Positions 23,864 through 35,387 of a stretch of 64,000 nt of DNA are shown piece by piece (within the stretch, counting starts at the first letter, position 1; each line of letters opens with the position of its first letter). The DNA lies in NCBI GenBank assembly GCA_035041965.1, contig JAPYMA010003046.1, forward strand, positions 1 to 64,000, written 5' to 3'. Under the pieces are notes generated by a model. It saw only the letters and a list, made by a program, of their open reading frames with translations, was not told the origin of the DNA and did no database searches. Source of the DNA: Anisakis pegreffii (taxonomy: Eukaryota > Nematoda > Chromadorea > Rhabditida > Anisakidae). Made by a program: the position numbers and the translations under genes.

Positions 23864-26562
23864 CTACAGGTTCTGCTGGTTCGAACGATGTAAAGAAATC
23901 CACACGTTTTCAGGCGGACCTGAGAAGACAGTTAACTCGATCATTGCAATCCGTCTATTGTCATATGAACGTGTTGATTGCTCTATAGTGATCAATTTGT
24001 GTGAATAAGCGCGACTGCGCCATCTAATTGAGATTGGTCTAACAAAATGGCTATAGTTCCTCAGGATAGCAAAATCGCTCGACAACATATATATTTTTCT
24101 GAATGAGGAGATCCAGCTGGATGGGCTGATGCAGAAAAATTCATATGTTACTGGGCAAACTTGAGCTTACGGTAGCCTTGAATGTGCCACCCGAGACTTT
24201 ATTGACAAAATGCCTATATCTCCTCAACTAAGAAAAATTGCCCGGTAAAATTTGTAGTATTCTGAACCTACAGATTCTGCTGGTTCGAACGGTGAAAAGA
24301 AATCCACACGTTTTCAGGCAGACCTGAGAAGACACCAGTTAACTCGAACATTGCAATCCGTCTATTGTCATATGAACGTGTTGATTGCTCTATAGTGATC
24401 AATTTGTGTGAATAAGCGCGACTGCGCCATCTAATTGAGATTGGTCTAACAAAATGGCTATAGTTCCTCAGGAGAGCAAAATCGCTCGACAACATATATA
24501 TTTTTCTGAATGAGGAGATCCAGCTGGATGGGCTGATGCAGAAAAATTCATATGTTACTGGGCAAACTTGAGCTTACGGTAGCCTTGAAGGTGGCACCCG
24601 ATACTTTATTCACAAAATGCCTATATCTCCTCAACTAAGCCAAATAGCCCGGTAAAATTTGTAGTATTCTGAACCTACAGGTTCTGCTGGTTCGAACGAT
24701 GTAAAGAAATCCACACGTTTTCAGGCAGACCTGAGAAGACACCAGTTAACTCGAACATTGCAATCCGTCTATTGTCATATGAACGTGTTGATTGCTCTAT
24801 AGTGATCAATTTGTGTGAATAAGCGCGACTGCGCCATCTAATTGAGATTGGTCTAACAAAATGGCTATAGTTCCTCAGGATAGCAAAATCGCTCGACAAC
24901 ATATATATTTTTCTGAATGAGGAGATCCAGCTGGATGGGCTGATGCAGAAAAATTCATATGTTACTGGGCAAACTTGAGCTTACGGTAGCCTTGAATGTG
25001 CCACCCGAGACTTTATTGACAAAATGCCTATATCTCCTCAACTAAGAAAAATTGCCCGGTAAAATTTGTAGTATTCTGAACCTACAGATTCTGCTGGTTC
25101 GAACGGTGAAAAGAAATCCACACGTTTTCAGGCAGACCTGAGAAGACACCAGTTAACTCGAACATTGCAATCCGTCTATTGTCATATGAACGTGTTGATT
25201 GCTCTATAGTGATCAATTTGTGTGAATAAGCGCGACTGCGCCATCTAATTGAGATTGGTCTAACAAAATGGCTATAGTTCCTCAGGAGAGCAAAATCGCT
25301 CGACAACATATATATTTTTCTGAATGAGGAGATCCAGCTGGATGGGCTGATGCAGAAAAATTCATATGTTACTGGGCAAACTTGAGCTTACGGTAGCCTT
25401 GAAGGTGGCACCCGATACTTTATTCACAAAATGCCTATATCTCCTCAACTAAGCCAAATAGCCCGGTAAAATTTGTAGTATTCTGAACCTACAGGTTCTG
25501 CTGGTTCGAACGATGTAAAGAAATCCACACGTTTTCAGGCGGACCTGAGAAGACAGTTAACTCGATCATTGCAATCCGTCTATTGTCATATGAACGTGTT
25601 GATTGCTCTATAGTGATCAATTTGTGTGAATAAGCGCGACTGCGCCATCTAATTGAGATTGGTCTAACAAAATGGCTATAGTTCCTCAGGATAGCAAAAT
25701 CGCTCGACAACATATATATTTTTCTGAATGAGGAGATCCAGCTGGATGGGCTGATGCAGAAAAATTCATATGTTACTGGGCAAACTTGAGCTTACGGTAG
25801 CCTTGAAGGTGGCACCCGATACTTTATTCACAAAATGCCTATATCTCCTCAACTAAGCCAAATAGCCCGGTAAAATTTGTAGTATTCTGAACCTACAGGT
25901 TCTGCTGGTTCGAACGATGTAAAGAAATCCACACGTTTTCAGGCGGACCTGAGAAGACAGTTAACTCGATCATTGCAATCCGTCTATTGTCATATGAACG
26001 TGTTGATTGCTCTATAGTGATCAATTTGTGTGAATAAGCGCGACTGCGCCATCTAATTGAGATTGGTCTAACAAAATGGCTATAGTTCCTCAGGAGAGCA
26101 AAATCGCTCGACAACATATATATTTTTCTGAATGAGGAGATCCAGCTGGATGGGCTGATGCAGAAAAATTCATATGTTACTGGGCAAACTTGAGCTTACG
26201 GTAGCCTTGAAGGTGGCACCCGATACTTTATTCACAAAATGCCTATATCTCCTCAACTAAGCCAAATAGCCCGGTAAAATTTGTAGTATTCTGAACCTAC
26301 AGGTTCTGCTGGTTCGAACGATGTAAAGAAATCCACACGTTTTCAGGCGGACCTGAGAAGACAGTTAACTCGATCATTGCAATCCGTCTATTGTCATATG
26401 AACGTGTTGATTGCTCTATAGTGATCAATTTGTGTGAATAAGCGCGACTGCGCCATCTAATTGAGATTGGTCTAACAAAATGGCTATAGTTCCTCAGGAT
26501 AGCAAAATCGCTCGACAACATATATATTTTTCTGAATGAGGAGATCCAGCTGGATGGGCTGA

Positions 26563-26760
26563 TGCAAGAAAAATTCATATGTCTGGCATAAACTTGAGCT
26601 TACGGTACAACATATTGTTCGAACGAGGGAGATCCAGCTGGACAGCTGCTAGAAAAATCTTACAAGGTTACTGGTAAACTTGAGCTTTCTTACGTAGCCT
26701 TGAAAGTGTTCGATACTTTTGTTCACAAAAATGCCTATATCTCCTCAACTAAGCCAAATA
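26563..26760. other. Corrupted satellite segment
   Basis: The sequence here is recognisable satellite second half, present about one and a half times, but riddled with small indels: gatgcaagaaaaattc, gtctggcataaacttgag, gttcgaacgagggagatcc, gacagctgctagaaaaatct, ttcacaaaaatgcc. Flanking monomers are nearly perfect. The indel-rich pattern, with homopolymer and single-base gains and losses, looks like uncorrected long-read error or a misassembled join rather than biological divergence. Confidence 0.6.
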
Positions 26761-27602
26761 GCCCGGTAAAATTTGTAGTATTCTGAACCTACAGATTCTG
26801 CTGGTTCGAACGGTGAAAAGAAATCCACACGTTTTCAGGCAGACCTGAGAAGACACCAGTTAACTCGAACATTGCAATCCGTCTATTGTCATATGAACGT
26901 GTTGATTGCTCTATAGTGATCAATTTGTGTGAATAAGCGCGACTGCGCCATCTAATTGAGATTGGTCTAACAAAATGGCTATAGTTCCTCAGGATAGCAA
27001 AATCGCTCGACAACATATATATTTTTCTGAATGAGGAGATCCAGCTGGATGGGCTGATGCAGAAAAATTCATATGTTACTGGGCAAACTTGAGCTTACGG
27101 TAGCCTTGAATGTGCCACCCGAGACTTTATTGACAAAATGCCTATATCTCCTCAACTAAGAAAAATTGCCCGGTAAAATTTGTAGTATTCTGAACCTACA
27201 GATTCTGCTGGTTCGAACGGTGAAAAGAAATCCACACGTTTTCAGGCAGACCTGAGAAGACACCAGTTAACTCGAACATTGCAATCCGTCTATTGTCATA
27301 TGAACGTGTTGATTGCTCTATAGTGATCAATTTGTGTGAATAAGCGCGACTGCGCCATCTAATTGAGATTGGTCTAACAAAATGGCTATAGTTCCTCAGG
27401 AGAGCAAAATCGCTCGACAACATATATATTTTTCTGAATGAGGAGATCCAGCTGGATGGGCTGATGCAGAAAAATTCATATGTTACTGGGCAAACTTGAG
27501 CTTACGGTAGCCTTGAAGGTGGCACCCGATACTTTATTCACAAAATGCCTATATCTCCTCAACTAAGCCAAATAGCCCGGTAAAATTTGTAGTATTCTGA
27601 AC

Positions 27603-30038
27603 CTACAGGTTCTGCTGGTTCGAACGATGTAAAGAAATCCACACGTTTTCAGGCGGACCTGAGAAGACAGTTAACTCGATCATTGCAATCCGTCTATTGT
27701 CATATGAACGTGTTGATTGCTCTATAGTGATCAATTTGTGTGAATAAGCGCGACTGCGCCATCTAATTGAGATTGGTCTAACAAAATGGCTATAGTTCCT
27801 CAGGATAGCAAAATCGCTCGACAACATATATATTTTTCTGAATGAGGAGATCCAGCTGGATGGGCTGATGCAGAAAAATTCATATGTTACTGGGCAAACT
27901 TGAGCTTACGGTAGCCTTGAATGTGCCACCCGAGACTTTATTGACAAAATGCCTATATCTCCTCAACTAAGAAAAATTGCCCGGTAAAATTTGTAGTATT
28001 CTGAACCTACAGGTTCTGCTGGTTCGAACGGTGAAAAGAAATCCACACGTTTTCAGGCAGACCTGAGAAGACACCAGTTAACTCGAACATTGCAATCCGT
28101 CTATTGTCATATGAACGTGTTGATTGCTCTATAGTGATCAATTTGTGTGAATAAGCGCGACTGCGCCATCTAATTGAGATTGGTCTAACAAAATGGCTAT
28201 AGTTCCTCAGGATAGCAAAATCGCTCGACAACATATATATTTTTCTGAATGAGGAGATCCAGCTGGATGGGCTGATGCAGAAAAATTCATATGTTACTGG
28301 GCAAACTTGAGCTTACGGTAGCCTTGAATGTGCCACCCGAGACTTTATTGACAAAATGCCTATATCTCCTCAACTAAGAAAAATTGCCCGGTAAAATTTG
28401 TAGTATTCTGAACCTACAGATTCTGCTGGTTCGAACGGTGAAAAGAAATCCACACGTTTTCAGGCAGACCTGAGAAGACACCAGTTAACTCGAACATTGC
28501 AATCCGTCTATTGTCATATGAACGTGTTGATTGCTCTATAGTGATCAATTTGTGTGAATAAGCGCGACTGCGCCATCTAATTGAGATTGGTCTAACAAAA
28601 TGGCTATAGTTCCTCAGGATAGCAAAATCGCTCGACAACATATATATTTTTCTGAATGAGGAGATCCAGCTGGATGGGCTGATGCAGAAAAATTCATATG
28701 TTACTGGGCAAACTTGAGCTTACGGTAGCCTTGAAGGTGGCACCCGATACTTTATTCACAAAATGCCTATATCTCCTCAACTAAGCCAAATAGCCCGGTA
28801 AAATTTGTAGTATTCTGAACCTACAGGTTCTGCTGGTTCGAACGATGTAAAGAAATCCACACGTTTTCAGGCGGACCTGAGAAGACAGTTAACTCGATCA
28901 TTGCAATCCGTCTATTGTCATATGAACGTGTTGATTGCTCTATAGTGATCAATTTGTGTGAATAAGCGCGACTGCGCCATCTAATTGAGATTGGTCTAAC
29001 AAAATGGCTATAGTTCCTCAGGATAGCAAAATCGCTCGACAACATATATATTTTTCTGAATGAGGAGATCCAGCTGGATGGGCTGATGCAGAAAAATTCA
29101 TATGTTACTGGGCAAACTTGAGCTTACGGTAGCCTTGAATGTGCCACCCGAGACTTTATTGACAAAATGCCTATATCTCCTCAACTAAGAAAAATTGCCC
29201 GGTAAAATTTGTAGTATTCTGAACCTACAGATTCTGCTGGTTCGAACGGTGAAAAGAAATCCACACGTTTTCAGGCAGACCTGAGAAGACACCAGTTAAC
29301 TCGAACATTGCAATCCGTCTATTGTCATATGAACGTGTTGATTGCTCTATAGTGATCAATTTGTGTGAATAAGCGCGACTGCGCCATCTAATTGAGATTG
29401 GTCTAACAAAATGGCTATAGTTCCTCAGGATAGCAAAATCGCTCGACAACATATATATTTTTCTGAATGAGGAGATCCAGCTGGATGGGCTGATGCAGAA
29501 AAATTCATATGTTACTGGGCAAACTTGAGCTTACGGTAGCCTTGAATGTGCCACCCGAGACTTTATTGACAAAATGCCTATATCTCCTCAACTAAGAAAA
29601 ATTGCCCGGTAAAATTTGTAGTATTCTGAACCTACAGATTCTGCTGGTTCGAACGGTGAAAAGAAATCCACACGTTTTCAGGCAGACCTGAGAAGACACC
29701 AGTTAACTCGAACATTGCAATCCGTCTATTGTCATATGAACGTGTTGATTGCTCTATAGTGATCAATTTGTGTGAATAAGCGCGACTGCGCCATCTAATT
29801 GAGATTGGTCTAACAAAATGGCTATAGTTCCTCAGGATAGCAAAATCGCTCGACAACATATATATTTTTCTGAATGAGGAGATCCAGCTGGATGGGCTGA
29901 TGCAGAAAAATTCATATGTTACTGGGCAAACTTGAGCTTACGGTAGCCTTGAAGGTGGCACCCGATACTTTATTCACAAAATGCCTATATCTCCTCAACT
30001 AAGCCAAATAGCCCGGTAAAATTTGTAGTATTCTGAAC
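27603..30038. repeat. 1218-bp higher-order repeat within array B (two copies)
   Basis: Monomer starts 27603, 28007, 28414, 28821, 29225, 29632 and 30039 follow the spacing 404, 407, 407 twice over, giving a three-monomer unit of 1218 bp. Both 407-type members carry ggatagc rather than ggagagc, unlike those in the 811-bp region. The two regions were therefore amplified from different template units. Confidence 0.75.
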
Positions 30039-31600
30039 CTACAGGTTCTGCTGGTTCGAACGATGTAAAGAAATCCACACGTTTTCAGGCGGACCTGAGA
30101 AGACAGTTAACTCGATCATTGCAATCCGTCTATTGTCATATGAACGTGTTGATTGCTCTATAGTGATCAATTTGTGTGAATAAGCGCGACTGCGCCATCT
30201 AATTGAGATTGGTCTAACAAAATGGCTATAGTTCCTCAGGATAGCAAAATCGCTCGACAACATATATATTTTTCTGAATGAGGAGATCCAGCTGGATGGG
30301 CTGATGCAGAAAAATTCATATGTTACTGGGCAAACTTGAGCTTACGGTAGCCTTGAATGTGCCACCCGAGACTTTATTGACAAAATGCCTATATCTCCTC
30401 AACTAAGAAAAATTGCCCGGTAAAATTTGTAGTATTCTGAACCTACAGATTCTGCTGGTTCGAACGGTGAAAAGAAATCCACACGTTTTCAGGCAGACCT
30501 GAGAAGACACCAGTTAACTCGAACATTGCAATCCGTCTATTGTCATATGAACGTGTTGATTGCTCTATAGTGATCAATTTGTGTGAATAAGCGCGACTGC
30601 GCCATCTAATTGAGATTGGTCTAACAAAATGGCTATAGTTCCTCAGGAGAGCAAAATCGCTCGACAACATATATATTTTTCTGAATGAGGAGATCCAGCT
30701 GGATGGGCTGATGCAGAAAAATTCATATGTTACTGGGCAAACTTGAGCTTACGGTAGCCTTGAAGGTGGCACCCGATACTTTATTCACAAAATGCCTATA
30801 TCTCCTCAACTAAGCCAAATAGCCCGGTAAAATTTGTAGTATTCTGAACCTACAGGTTCTGCTGGTTCGAACGATGTAAAGAAATCCACACGTTTTCAGG
30901 CGGACCTGAGAAGACAGTTAACTCGATCATTGCAATCCGTCTATTGTCATATGAACGTGTTGATTGCTCTATAGTGATCAATTTGTGTGAATAAGCGCGA
31001 CTGCGCCATCTAATTGAGATTGGTCTAACAAAATGGCTATAGTTCCTCAGGATAGCAAAATCGCTCGACAACATATATATTTTTCTGAATGAGGAGATCC
31101 AGCTGGATGGGCTGATGCAGAAAAATTCATATGTTACTGGGCAAACTTGAGCTTACGGTAGCCTTGAAGGTGGCACCCGATACTTTATTCACAAAATGCC
31201 TATATCTCCTCAACTAAGCCAAATAGCCCGGTAAAATTTGTAGTATTCTGAACCTACAGATTCTGCTGGTTCGAACGGTGAAAAGAAATCCACACGTTTT
31301 CAGGCGGACCTGAGAAGACAGTTAACTCGATCATTGCAATCCGTCTATTGTCATATGAACGTGTTGATTGCTCTATAGTGATCAATTTGTGTGAATAAGC
31401 GCGACTGCGCCATCTAATTGAGATTGGTCTAACAAAATGGCTATAGTTCCTCAGGATAGCAAAATCGCTCGACAACATATATATTTTTCTGAATGAGGAG
31501 ATCCAGCTGGATGGGCTGATGCAGAAAAATTCATATGTTACTGAGTAAACTTGAGCTTACGAATTCCTTGAATGTGGCACCCAAGTACCAGTTTTATGAA

Positions 31601-32224
31601 CGAAGTTGATGTGAAGGATGAGTTTAACGGAGAAAATGAAAGGATAGTTTCACTTCTGTATGCTGCACTTTGTGCCGTCGAAGTTGTTCAAGCTTGCTCG
31701 TGCTTTATCAACGTTTTATACATTTGAGAATGCACAAATGTGGTGTTGTGATCTCGAGTTAATCATTTTTGTGCCCTCAAATAAAATCACAGCAATATTC
31801 AGTAGCTGCAGCCAGATTAGGTATTATTTGTTGCAGCAGACAAATTTAGTGCTGTGAGCAAGCACAGACGATGGGAGTTCAATCGGAACAGAGCAAAGCG
31901 AATTTCGGAGCTGGTGTCGGAACTACAGTGGGGAATTCGGAAATGCAGAGATGCAATACGGAGTCGGAACTGGAGTTGCAGCCGAGCGTTAGACTCTCGA
32001 AGCTGAGAATCAGTGGTTGGTTGCTTCAGCTGTAATTCATCGTGACTGATTGAATTAACCACGAAGATAGTTGTAGCTGGTGATTTGCGATACGTATTGG
32101 GTGACATCAATCTGTCTCGAATTGTTTCATCATGAGGCAAATCCTAGTACGTTTTCGGTTTGCATAATTATCGTAATTCATTTATTTATTATTCATCGTT
32201 ATCAATGTTGTATATGAACAAATG
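31601..32224. other. Spacer right of array B
   Basis: Non-satellite sequence. A 54-codon plus-strand ORF at 31871-32035 has GC-rich internal repetition (gagctggtgtcggaact and gagtcggaactggagttg). A 107-codon minus-strand ORF (31817-32140) overlaps it. Neither has a recognisable domain, start context or splice partner, so I do not call a gene. Confidence 0.4.
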
Positions 32225-33005
32225 AAAATTTCTTATATATTTTCCAGAATGTAAAGAATCTGGGAGATTAGATTTTGTGAAAAAATCACTATGTTTCTAG
32301 GCAAACCTGAGGACAGCGTTAATTTGAGGATGGTGACCCTGATACTACTAAATTAGTATACAGATTGATCAATAGAAACACAGTGTATTGAAATGAGCAC
32401 TGCTGAGCATGTGAGATGCCTTCAGATAATCAACTATCTCTCTACTGATCGACCTGCATATTACTTTAACAGTATCAGGATCACCATCCTCAGACTAAGG
32501 ATCTCCTCAGGTTTTTCGAGAAACAATGCGATTTTTTTACACCACCGGATTTCCCAGACTCTCTACCTTCAGGATAGTATACATATTGATGGGCGATTTT
32601 GTTTATTCGAAGTAGGATCGATCATTTTCTGAAGCCATCTCACGTAACTACGACGTCAATTCCTATACAATGTATACGCATCGATCAACGTGAGCACGAA
32701 CCAATTCCAGAATCACCATTCTCAATCTAACGGTACTCCCAGGTCTGCATGACAACATCTCTTATTCTCCAGAACCTCTAGTTCCAGAAAAGTAAATGTA
32801 CTGCTGGGCAATATTGCTTGCATTCAGAGAAACGGGCGATCTTCTGAAATTATCTTGCCTGATCGGCAACGCTGTATCTCTGTTGGTCATTATGTACAGT
32901 GTGAACATGTTCGAACTATCGGTGTTCTCAACATCTATTTGTCCAGTAACATGGTGATTTCTTCACACCATCGGATTCCTCGACCAGATTCTCTGGTTGG
33001 TGGAA
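32225..33005. repeat. Decayed satellite copies in both orientations
   Basis: From 32240 to 32390 a degraded half-unit lies in the main-array orientation: gtgaaaaaatcactatgttt, ctaggcaaacctgaggacag, ttgaggatggtgaccctgat. From about 32433 to 32565 the reverse complement of the same segment appears: read backward it gives gtgtaaaaaaatcgcattgt, aaaacctgaggagatcc, ctgaggatggtgatcctgat. Two more inverted pieces follow near 32695-32745 and 32925-32995 (reverse strand gtgaagaaatcaccatgtta and ctggacaaa). The array's polarity therefore flips at about 32410. Confidence 0.7.
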
Positions 33006-33882
33006 AAGATCTATTTCACGATTCCATTTAAGCAATAAATGAAGTGTGCTATTCGAGAAAAACATTCAGCAGAATTTGGGAATCAGCTAGCAAGGGTTGA
33101 TGACGTTTTAAGGACTACATTTTATTTGATGTTTTGGCCTTCTACTCTTCGGTTCATTTTTGTCAGTAAAATTTTCAGTGAATTCTTTTACATTGATTCG
33201 TTGTGAGCGTTTAGCAATCATGATGCTTTTATGTTGAATGCATATGATGATCGTATCAGACGCAACAACAGTTGACAAATTAATTAAATTCATTCAAACA
33301 AAATAAACTGATTCAAAAATTGTTTCAAACATTCTCGGAACATTGAACGTAAAAAATGAACGGGAGATAATGAATAGATTTTGAAGGGAAGTGACAATCA
33401 AAAGATTGAGGATGAAGTTCACTGACAATAAGGATAATATTAGCAATGACGATAATAATTCTAGTCATGATGATCTTAAAAGCAATAGCCGTGACGTTAA
33501 GAATACCAATAAGCATGATAAGAAAAACGATAAGGGTCGAAACAATAGATGACAGTAATAATCATAATAATAGCCACAACAGTAACGAAAATAAACAAAT
33601 TTTGTAAAACAGGTTTGAATTAAAAAAGAACCGAGTAGATGCTGCACATTCAATCAGATGCGATTAGATGCTAAAGTATAAAATACATTCGTACACAGAT
33701 GCAGTTGTGATCATTACGAATCGAACCACGTCCATCATGCCAACTCCAAATAGATATCATTTTGTGACACTGCCTTTACTCGACTACCGACAGAATCTGA
33801 TGATGTATTCACGTACTTTTGACACAAATGCATCCTGAAGTTTTATCATTTTTGAACGCCATTTTATAACATTCACAACCGG
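33006..33882. other. Spacer downstream of UBE2F
   Basis: Low-complexity sequence. From 33400 to 33600 it is a degenerate gat/aat-rich tract, in which a 47-codon Asn/Asp/Lys-rich ORF (33411-33554) is a consequence of composition. I see no gene here. The 3' end of the minus-strand UBE2F gene abuts it. Confidence 0.45.
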
Positions 33883-35364
33883 TCATGCATATTTCATAAA
33901 GATTGGCTCGAATTCATTGCTGAAACTTAAAACTACGATGAGTGCTTGATCAGTTTTGTGAAGTGAAACAAAATCACGAAAAGAATTAACCCTATTCGTA
34001 GACCACTGCTGTGCAGCTTGCGCGTTCAATGCGTCGTCGAAATCAATCAGATCCGTGAATAAACTGTCTAGTCCAAGTATCACATCAATCAGTCTTCTTG
34101 TTGGCATCCACCCTTTATTATTCTTGTTTATTATCATAATCAATTATTGAACTAGTGTGGTGTGGCGATGGAAAAAAAGTCGAGGACAAAATTTTGCGGT
34201 CGGGGACCCCGAAAATGCGATCGGCTCGAAACCAATTGGTGACGGAGTCCCCGAGATTCCTCAATCCACACATCACACTATATTAAAGTACCAGTACCAC
34301 CCACTCTCTCTTAGGTATTCATCATTTTCATAATCATTATACCATCACTTAATCCCATCCCCATCAAACCACACTATTTCGCCATCACTCGTGACTGTAT
34401 GCAGTTTCGTTCAGTCAAAATTTTCAGTCGAATACTTCTCAGGATCTATTCCGTTTAGTCAACGATAAAAGAGAGGTTCAATGAAACAGAGATGAAAGAA
34501 CTCGGACCATAACCGTCAAGACTGTTTTGACGTAGCAATGAAAGACAAATGGCACCATCCTCTGTGATATTCGGATGCCACACACGTGTTAAGCACTTCA
34601 CTACCGGGGGAACGTTGTTGTATTCTGGTGGAACGTTTATAGAGAACTTGAATGATCCTCCCTTCAACATTCAATCATTTCTTCACAAGTACACATGCGA
34701 ACACTTTTTCCAACAATTTGATTCAAAACCGATGTTTCTTAGAACGTTACCCATATATTTTTGATTGAAACTGGCAGAATTGTCCGATCAGACGATGGGT
34801 TCATTTCGATCACTTAATTGAACGAACTTTCATTCACTCGAATCAAATAGACAAAGAGATCTAAAATGAACCTTATAAATTCCTTCAGATGGCGTCACCG
34901 TTAATTCCATCTGATGAAGAGCTGATGTTGATGGAAAATGAAGTTTACAAGTTGTCATTTTCTTCAGACTCGATTCCAGTTCTTGTATTTCTGAAAGTAG
35001 TAACGTATGATAAATCCAACAATATACTGACTTATGCTACGATAATACAAAGGTTAACATAATGTATTATAATGCTGAAAATAGCAGTGACATCAGCAAC
35101 GCCGATCAATTTTGGGGTTCATCAACATCTTCCTCCTAGAACTCTCACTATGCATACTCTACTGGCATTGAGTATTAATGTAATGCTCAACAAGGTAATT
35201 TCAAGAAGTGACCGGCTCATAACTGCATCCGAAAATTGAATACCTTAACGAAATTACAATCACAAAATACCTTGCGCTAGCAGCTTGTCTCTAATTGAAA
35301 TGCGTGTACCCAAGTAGGCTTTGTCTTCATCAACACCATTTATTCGTTTCTGGAGATTGAGCAT
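33883..35364 (-). CDS. UBE2F: UBE2F-type NEDD8-conjugating enzyme E2
   Basis: Four exons with agreeing phases: 35364-35271, 34990-34872, 34661-34508 and 34112-33883. The start MLNLQKRI resembles vertebrate UBE2F (MLTLASKLKR). It is followed by [12 protein letters not shown] and TCKLHFP, which match the family's RVSVRDKLLVKE and TCKVHFP, then [18 protein letters not shown]. The E2 active-site region [18 protein letters not shown] contains the catalytic Cys. GWMPTRRL and [18 protein letters not shown] follow as in UBE2F (GWAPTRTL, GLNSLFTDLLNFDD). By family knowledge it accepts NEDD8 from the NAE1-UBA3 E1 and transfers it to cullins (CUL5 in vertebrates). The C-terminal 40 residues are less certain. 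The open frame runs to the stop at 33883, but a possible 50-nt intron near 33910-33960 would shorten it. Exon 3 begins at an acceptor with a poor pyrimidine tract (gaatgttgaag). A small MITE-like element sits in the third intron. Confidence 0.92.
34153..34279. mobile_element. MITE-like element in UBE2F intron 3
   Basis: A segment of about 127 bp is bounded by near-perfect inverted ends, tagtgtggtgtgg on the left and ccacacatcacacta on the right. The ends start and finish with TA, as in Tc1/mariner-type insertions. Its interior is much GC-richer than the intron around it and contains the palindrome cggggaccccg and the pair gcggtcggggacc and ggagtccccgag. There is no coding capacity. I infer a non-autonomous transposon; no second copy is in this window. 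Confidence 0.55.
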
Positions 35365-35387
35365 TTTCAGTGGTTAAACCTGAAATC
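35365..35387 (-). promoter_or_regulatory. Candidate trans-splice acceptor before UBE2F start
   Basis: On the minus strand the sequence gatgatttcag ends 15 nt upstream of the UBE2F ATG (after gtttaaccactgaaa). A TTTCAG this close to a start codon is typical of spliced-leader acceptor sites in nematodes. It could instead be a cis-splice acceptor of a 5' UTR intron. Confidence 0.4.

Larger units (their letters stand above)
15097..31600. repeat. Satellite array B, about 40 monomers of 404/407 bp
   Basis: Head-to-tail monomers recur with spacings of 404 or 407 bp from 15564 to 31254, then run out at about 31590. Two main subtypes exist. The 407-bp type reads acctacagattctgctgg, cggtgaaaagaaatcc, caggcagacctgagaag and acaccagttaactcgaac. 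The 404-bp type reads acctacaggttctgctgg, cgatgtaaagaaatcc, caggcggacctgagaag and acagttaactcgatc. The length difference is a 3-bp indel. The distal half varies between ccacccgagactttattgac and gcacccgatactttattcac. Each monomer is a dimer: a first half with an insert of about 65 bp (ctctatagtgatcaatttgtg, gcgcgactgcgcc) and a second half without it. Copies within a subtype appear nearly identical, which points to recent homogenisation. Each monomer holds a 74-75 codon minus-strand ORF, which I regard as incidental. Confidence 0.97.

Noticed and set aside
15564..31478. A 74-75 codon minus-strand ORF in nearly every array B monomer, with a frame-preserving 3-bp indel between subtypes
   Set aside because: Copies are kept alike by homogenisation, so recurrence is not evidence of selection. 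The monomer at about 15971 has a single-base insertion (gaagaccagtt) that breaks the frame, the decayed copies elsewhere are not open, and the protein has no recognisable features.
15097..31600. Regular direct repeats suggesting a CRISPR-like array
   Set aside because: The period is about 405 bp with no short repeat and unique-spacer pattern, and the genome is eukaryotic.
31817..32140. 107-codon minus-strand ORF
   Set aside because: The composition reflects a GC-richer internally repeated patch, with no motif or splice partner.
33411..33554. 47-codon Asn/Asp/Lys-rich ORF
   Set aside because: It is explained by a degenerate gat/aat trinucleotide tract.
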